From assembly GCA_038373865.1 (NCBI GenBank), contig JAXGGA010005585.1, positions 1-64,000 on the forward strand: a stretch of 64,000 bases of DNA, given 5' to 3'. Shown here one piece after another: positions 61,324-64,000 of this stretch. The stretch's first letter is position 1, and the number at the start of each line of letters is the position of its first letter. The stretch is from Uloborus plumipes (lineage: Eukaryota; Arthropoda; Arachnida; Araneae; Uloboridae). A program made the position numbers and the translations under genes. The notes under the pieces are model-generated. The model was not told where the DNA came from. It searched no databases and was given only the letters and a program-made list of their open reading frames with translations.

Positions 61324-61973
61324 TAGGGTGTCCACTTCTATCGTGGACCAATAGCTAATTTTAAACCGTTAGAGATAAGCATATAGTTCATTTAGGAAAA
61401 AATCTCTCCAATTACGAAAGGAATTTTGGGTCTATTCAATGTTTTTCAAAAAATCAAATTTTGAAAGAGTTACGAAATTTAAATTTTTATACAGCCCCCC
61501 AGTCCTATCAATCATATTTAGTAAAACATTCTTGACACTGTAACGTTTAAAACTAAAAAAAAATCACTCTTCTACCACAAAAATTGACCGAGTTATGACG
61601 TTTTGAAAAATCAAGATTTTGAAGGATTTCGCATGCGGTCCCTTAAGCGATCTCTCGATGACGTCATGAAATAATGCAAAATCTTGATTTTTCAAAACGT
61701 CATAACTCGGTCAATTTTTGTGGTAGAAGAGTGATTTTTTTTAGTTTTAAACGTTACAGTGTCAAGAATGTTTTACTAAATATGATTGATAGGACTGGGG
61801 GGCTGTATAAAAATTTAAATTTCGTAACTCTTTCAAAATTTGATTTTTTGAAAAACATTGAATAGACCCAAAATTCCTTTCGTAATTTGGAGATTTTTTC
61901 CTAAATAAACTATATGCGTATCTCTAACGGTTAAGAAATTAGCTATTGGTCCACGATAGGAGTGGACACCCTG
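61324..61973. mobile_element. Tc1/mariner-type MITE with about 297-bp inverted arms
   Basis: 650 bp. Arms 61324-61622 and about 61678-61973 are nearly perfect inverse copies. Ends are AGGGTGTCCACT and AGTGGACACCCTG, flanked by TA. Only about 55 bp separates the arms (it includes GATGACGTCATG). No transposase. The RNA would fold into a long hairpin. Confidence 0.9.
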
Positions 61974-62261
61974 TATATTATAAATTGAAAGTGGAAAACA
62001 AAGAAAATAAATCAAACCATCACCACACAGTACAGAAGGCGCCCGTGGCAGCCCTTTGAAAATAGTAGCAAACATATTAGAATTGAAATGATCTACAAAT
62101 AAGCCTTCATGATTTTTTTATTAAGTACAATTAGCAATTTTAGACTTAAATGAAAAATGATCAAATAAGCTTTGTGCTAAACTATATTTGAAGTTAAAAA
62201 TCCACGTAAAAAAAACACAAATAAGGTAGAAAGTACAGCAAATAGCTATTTCAAGGCTACA
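61974..62261. other. spacer, partly Penelope 3' flank
   Basis: No gene. The last 30-40 bases probably still belong to the leftward Penelope copy, because the CTGAGGAAGG...GAAAT motif lies at 62240-62280. Confidence 0.4.
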
Positions 62262-63285
62262 ATGGAGCCCCTTCCTCAGTGCAAGAAGCTCAGCAAACAA
62301 CATGAAAGCAGTAAGAGAACTGAGCGCGAAGCACGTGGGCCCGGTATTCATAATAAATGGGCCAGTGTGCATGAACTCACGACAGGAGCGGGAAAACACC
62401 GATCAATCAGCGAGCAGCAAAGCAGCCCAGGAGAGCGAAGCAATGGGAAGACAGCACAGGAAAGTAGGGGGGAAGCGCGGGAGAAAAAACACTAGAAGAC
62501 GTAATTATAAAAATTGCTTCCAGATGTCAGGGAAAAATGGAATACTGGAAAAATCATTCACCAGAGAATGGGAATTTTTCCAAATATAGTAAGTTTCCCA
62601 AAAATTGCGGTCATAAAACTGACGAACATTTACAAATACACTAATTCCAGCCGAAGAAAAGTCAAAGCAGTGACCAGAAGTCCAACAATGCTGAGCAATG
62701 GAAGAGCGAGCTAGTTCTTTATGTTTAACATAATTTTCATGCTCTTTCAGACGTGCTTAAGAGCCCGCTTAGTCTGCCCTACATAGCTAAGTCCGCATTT
62801 GCAAGAGATGCTATAAATACCCCAGTTGCTTTGGCAATCAATGGGATGCTTCAACTTTGTAAACTTGATTTTGTTCACAGGAGAGAAAGAAATATCGAAA
62901 CCAATTTGCTCGAATCAGAGGGCTTTATTAGCCTATTATATATAGAATCAATAATCTTTGGTGAGTAACCCCGATCAAAAGATATAGTTTTTAAATAAGA
63001 AAGCTCAGTAATTAAAGAATTGAATGAAGAACAGATCGTCAAAGCACGAAACACAAAAGCCTTAAATGAGGCTAACTTTTGGTTTGGAGGATGAGAAGAG
63101 TGGTTGTGAGGAGGTAGTGTAACAGCAAAAGGCTTTCGATACACTGAAGTCATAAAATCGTTATTTCTTTTAGTAATCAAAACATCCAAGAATGAAAGAG
63201 AACTTTCCATTTCCATTTCAATAGTGAATTGGATGTAAGGATCGAAAGAATTAAGAGTGGAAAGTAGCTCATTCTATCAAGCTTT
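62240..63285 (-). mobile_element. Penelope-like element, leftward copy, 5' truncated
   Basis: On the minus strand: the RT C-terminal part (63280-62930), a GIY-YIG nuclease segment (62915-62640, frameshifted) and about 400 bp of 3' region with TACCGGGCCCACGTG and CTGAGGAAGGGG. It is truncated at its 5' side near 63280, where it meets the rightward copy head-to-head. RT plus C-terminal GIY-YIG is diagnostic of Penelope-like elements. Confidence 0.85.
62640..63280 (-). pseudogene. Penelope-like RT (C-terminal) and GIY-YIG remnant
   Basis: From about 63280: an IQFTIE segment, LSFLDVLITKR, TSVYRKPFAVT, the NHSSHPP block, FKAFVFRALTIC and GYSPKIIDSIYNR, which are Penelope RT C-terminal landmarks. 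Reading then breaks. The following GIY-YIG part (GVYSISCKCGLSYVGQTKRAL) is in another frame and is broken by a one-base deletion near 62755. Compared with the rightward copy, about 65 bp between RT and nuclease are missing. Confidence 0.85.
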
Positions 63286-63295
63286 CCGATTCTAA

Positions 63296-64000
63296 GGTTG
63301 GTTACCTTCATTGTTTTGCCTTTTTATCCAAAAATAAGTCATCAAGTTGCAAATATTTTGAAAAAGTTTGGTTTCGATATTTCTTTCTCTCCTGTGAACA
63401 AAATCAAGTTTACTAACTTGAAGCATCCCATTGATTGCCAAAGCAACTGGGGTGTTTATAGCATCTCTTGCAAATGCGGACTTAGCTATGTAGGCCAGAC
63501 TAAGCGGGCTCTTAAGCACCGTCTGAAAGAGCATGAAAATTATGTTAAACATAAAGAACTAGCACGCTCTTCCATTGCTCAGCATTGTTGGACTTCTGGT
63601 CACTGCTTTGATTTTTCTTCGGCTAGAATTATTTGTAAATGTTCGTCAGTTTTATGACCTCAATTTTGGGAAACTTACTATATTTGGAAAAATTCCCATT
63701 CTCTGGTGAATGATTTTTCCAGTGTTCCATTTTTCCCTGACATCTGGAAGCAATTTTTATAATTACGTCTTCTAGTGTTTTTTCTCCCGCGCTTTTTGCC
63801 CCGACTTTCCTTGCTGTCTTCCCCATTGCTTCTCTCTCCTGCGATGTTTTGCTGATCGCTGATTGGTCGGTGTTTTCCCGCTCCGGTCGTGAGTTTATGC
63901 GCACTGGCCCATTTGGTATAAATACCGGGCCCACGTGCTTCGCGCTCAGTTCCCTTACAGCTTTCATGTTGTTTGCTGAGCTTCTTGCTCTGAGGAAGGG
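63296..64000 (+). mobile_element. Penelope-like element, rightward copy, truncated by window end
   Basis: It starts inside the RT-nuclease linker and carries an intact GIY-YIG domain followed by 3' sequence homologous to the leftward copy, up to the last base of the window (CTGAGGAAGGG). It contains TATAAATACCGGGCCCACGT (63917-63936), a TATA-like motif in the region that in Penelope long repeats can act as promoter. Confidence 0.85.
63298..63657 (+). CDS. Penelope-like GIY-YIG endonuclease domain (partial ORF)
   Basis: 119 codons open to a stop at 63655-63657, without a native ATG because the element is 5' truncated. A linker (PFYPKISHQVANILKKFGF) precedes GVYSISCKCG...YVGQT, the GIY-YIG core strands. 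RALKHRLKEHENYVKH carries the catalytic Arg region, and a C-terminal SSIAQHCWTSGH segment follows. In Penelope-like elements this nuclease nicks the target to prime reverse transcription. The domain looks undamaged, but the element lacks most of RT. Confidence 0.9.
   Translation: MVTFIVLPFYPKISHQVANILKKFGFDISFSPVNKIKFTNLKHPIDCQSNWGVYSISCKCGLSYVGQTKRALKHRLKEHENYVKHKELARSSIAQHCWTSGHCFDFSSARIICKCSSVL

Overview
The window is eukaryotic nuclear DNA: AT-rich, with long homopolymer and (TA)n tracts and no dense reading frames outside transposable elements. The mix of Gypsy and BEL/Pao LTR elements, piggyBac, Tc1/mariner, PIF1-helicase Helitrons, a jockey-like LINE and GIY-YIG Penelope elements points to an arthropod. 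A chelicerate, perhaps a spider, is my best guess, but the sequence does not prove it. I found no confident host gene, tRNA or rRNA. The region reads as intergenic or intronic DNA built by repeated transposon insertion.

Layout. 1-7.6 kb: spacer DNA with a foldback retroposon (3117-3555, 16-bp target duplication), a small inverted-repeat element, a non-autonomous Helitron (4534-5260), and a piggyBac-type MITE broken by a 1.2-kb element that carries a 144-bp tandem repeat. 7.9-18.6 kb: a piggyBac cluster. A MITE (7887-14663) is split by a young Gypsy retrotransposon (8269-14495; 586-bp LTRs differing at 3 positions; GTAT target duplication). Next come a second MITE family (14696-15217 and 18098-18618) and a decayed piggyBac transposase (15.6-15.9 kb). 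18.6-26 kb: mostly featureless. 26.3-28.2 kb: a palindromic array of about thirteen 144-bp units. 29.6-31.3 kb: a second Helitron.

32.9-49.3 kb is a nest at least five levels deep. A decayed mariner (32945-49313) holds a BEL/Pao element (33903-49020). The BEL holds a 9.4-kb terminal-inverted-repeat element (36640-46000). That element holds several smaller elements and a Helitron (40863-43995), and the Helitron holds a jockey-like LINE. Target duplications and terminal repeats can be read at each level except the LINE.

49.3-64 kb: another Helitron with PIF1 helicase remains and a tRNA-like insert (52312-54048), several MITEs, a decayed mariner (57.8-58.6 kb), tandem repeats, a 650-bp long-inverted-repeat MITE (61324-61973), and two truncated Penelope-like elements in opposite orientations (62.26-64.0 kb) that run off the end.

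No gene here works with another in a host pathway. The coding segments are parts of selfish elements: Gag, protease, reverse transcriptase, RNase H and integrase for the LTR elements; DDE transposases for mariner and piggyBac; helicase for Helitrons; RT plus GIY-YIG nuclease for Penelope. Most are visibly broken. The exceptions are long open frames in the Gypsy (one frameshift in integrase) and in the BEL (one Gag frameshift and one large insertion).
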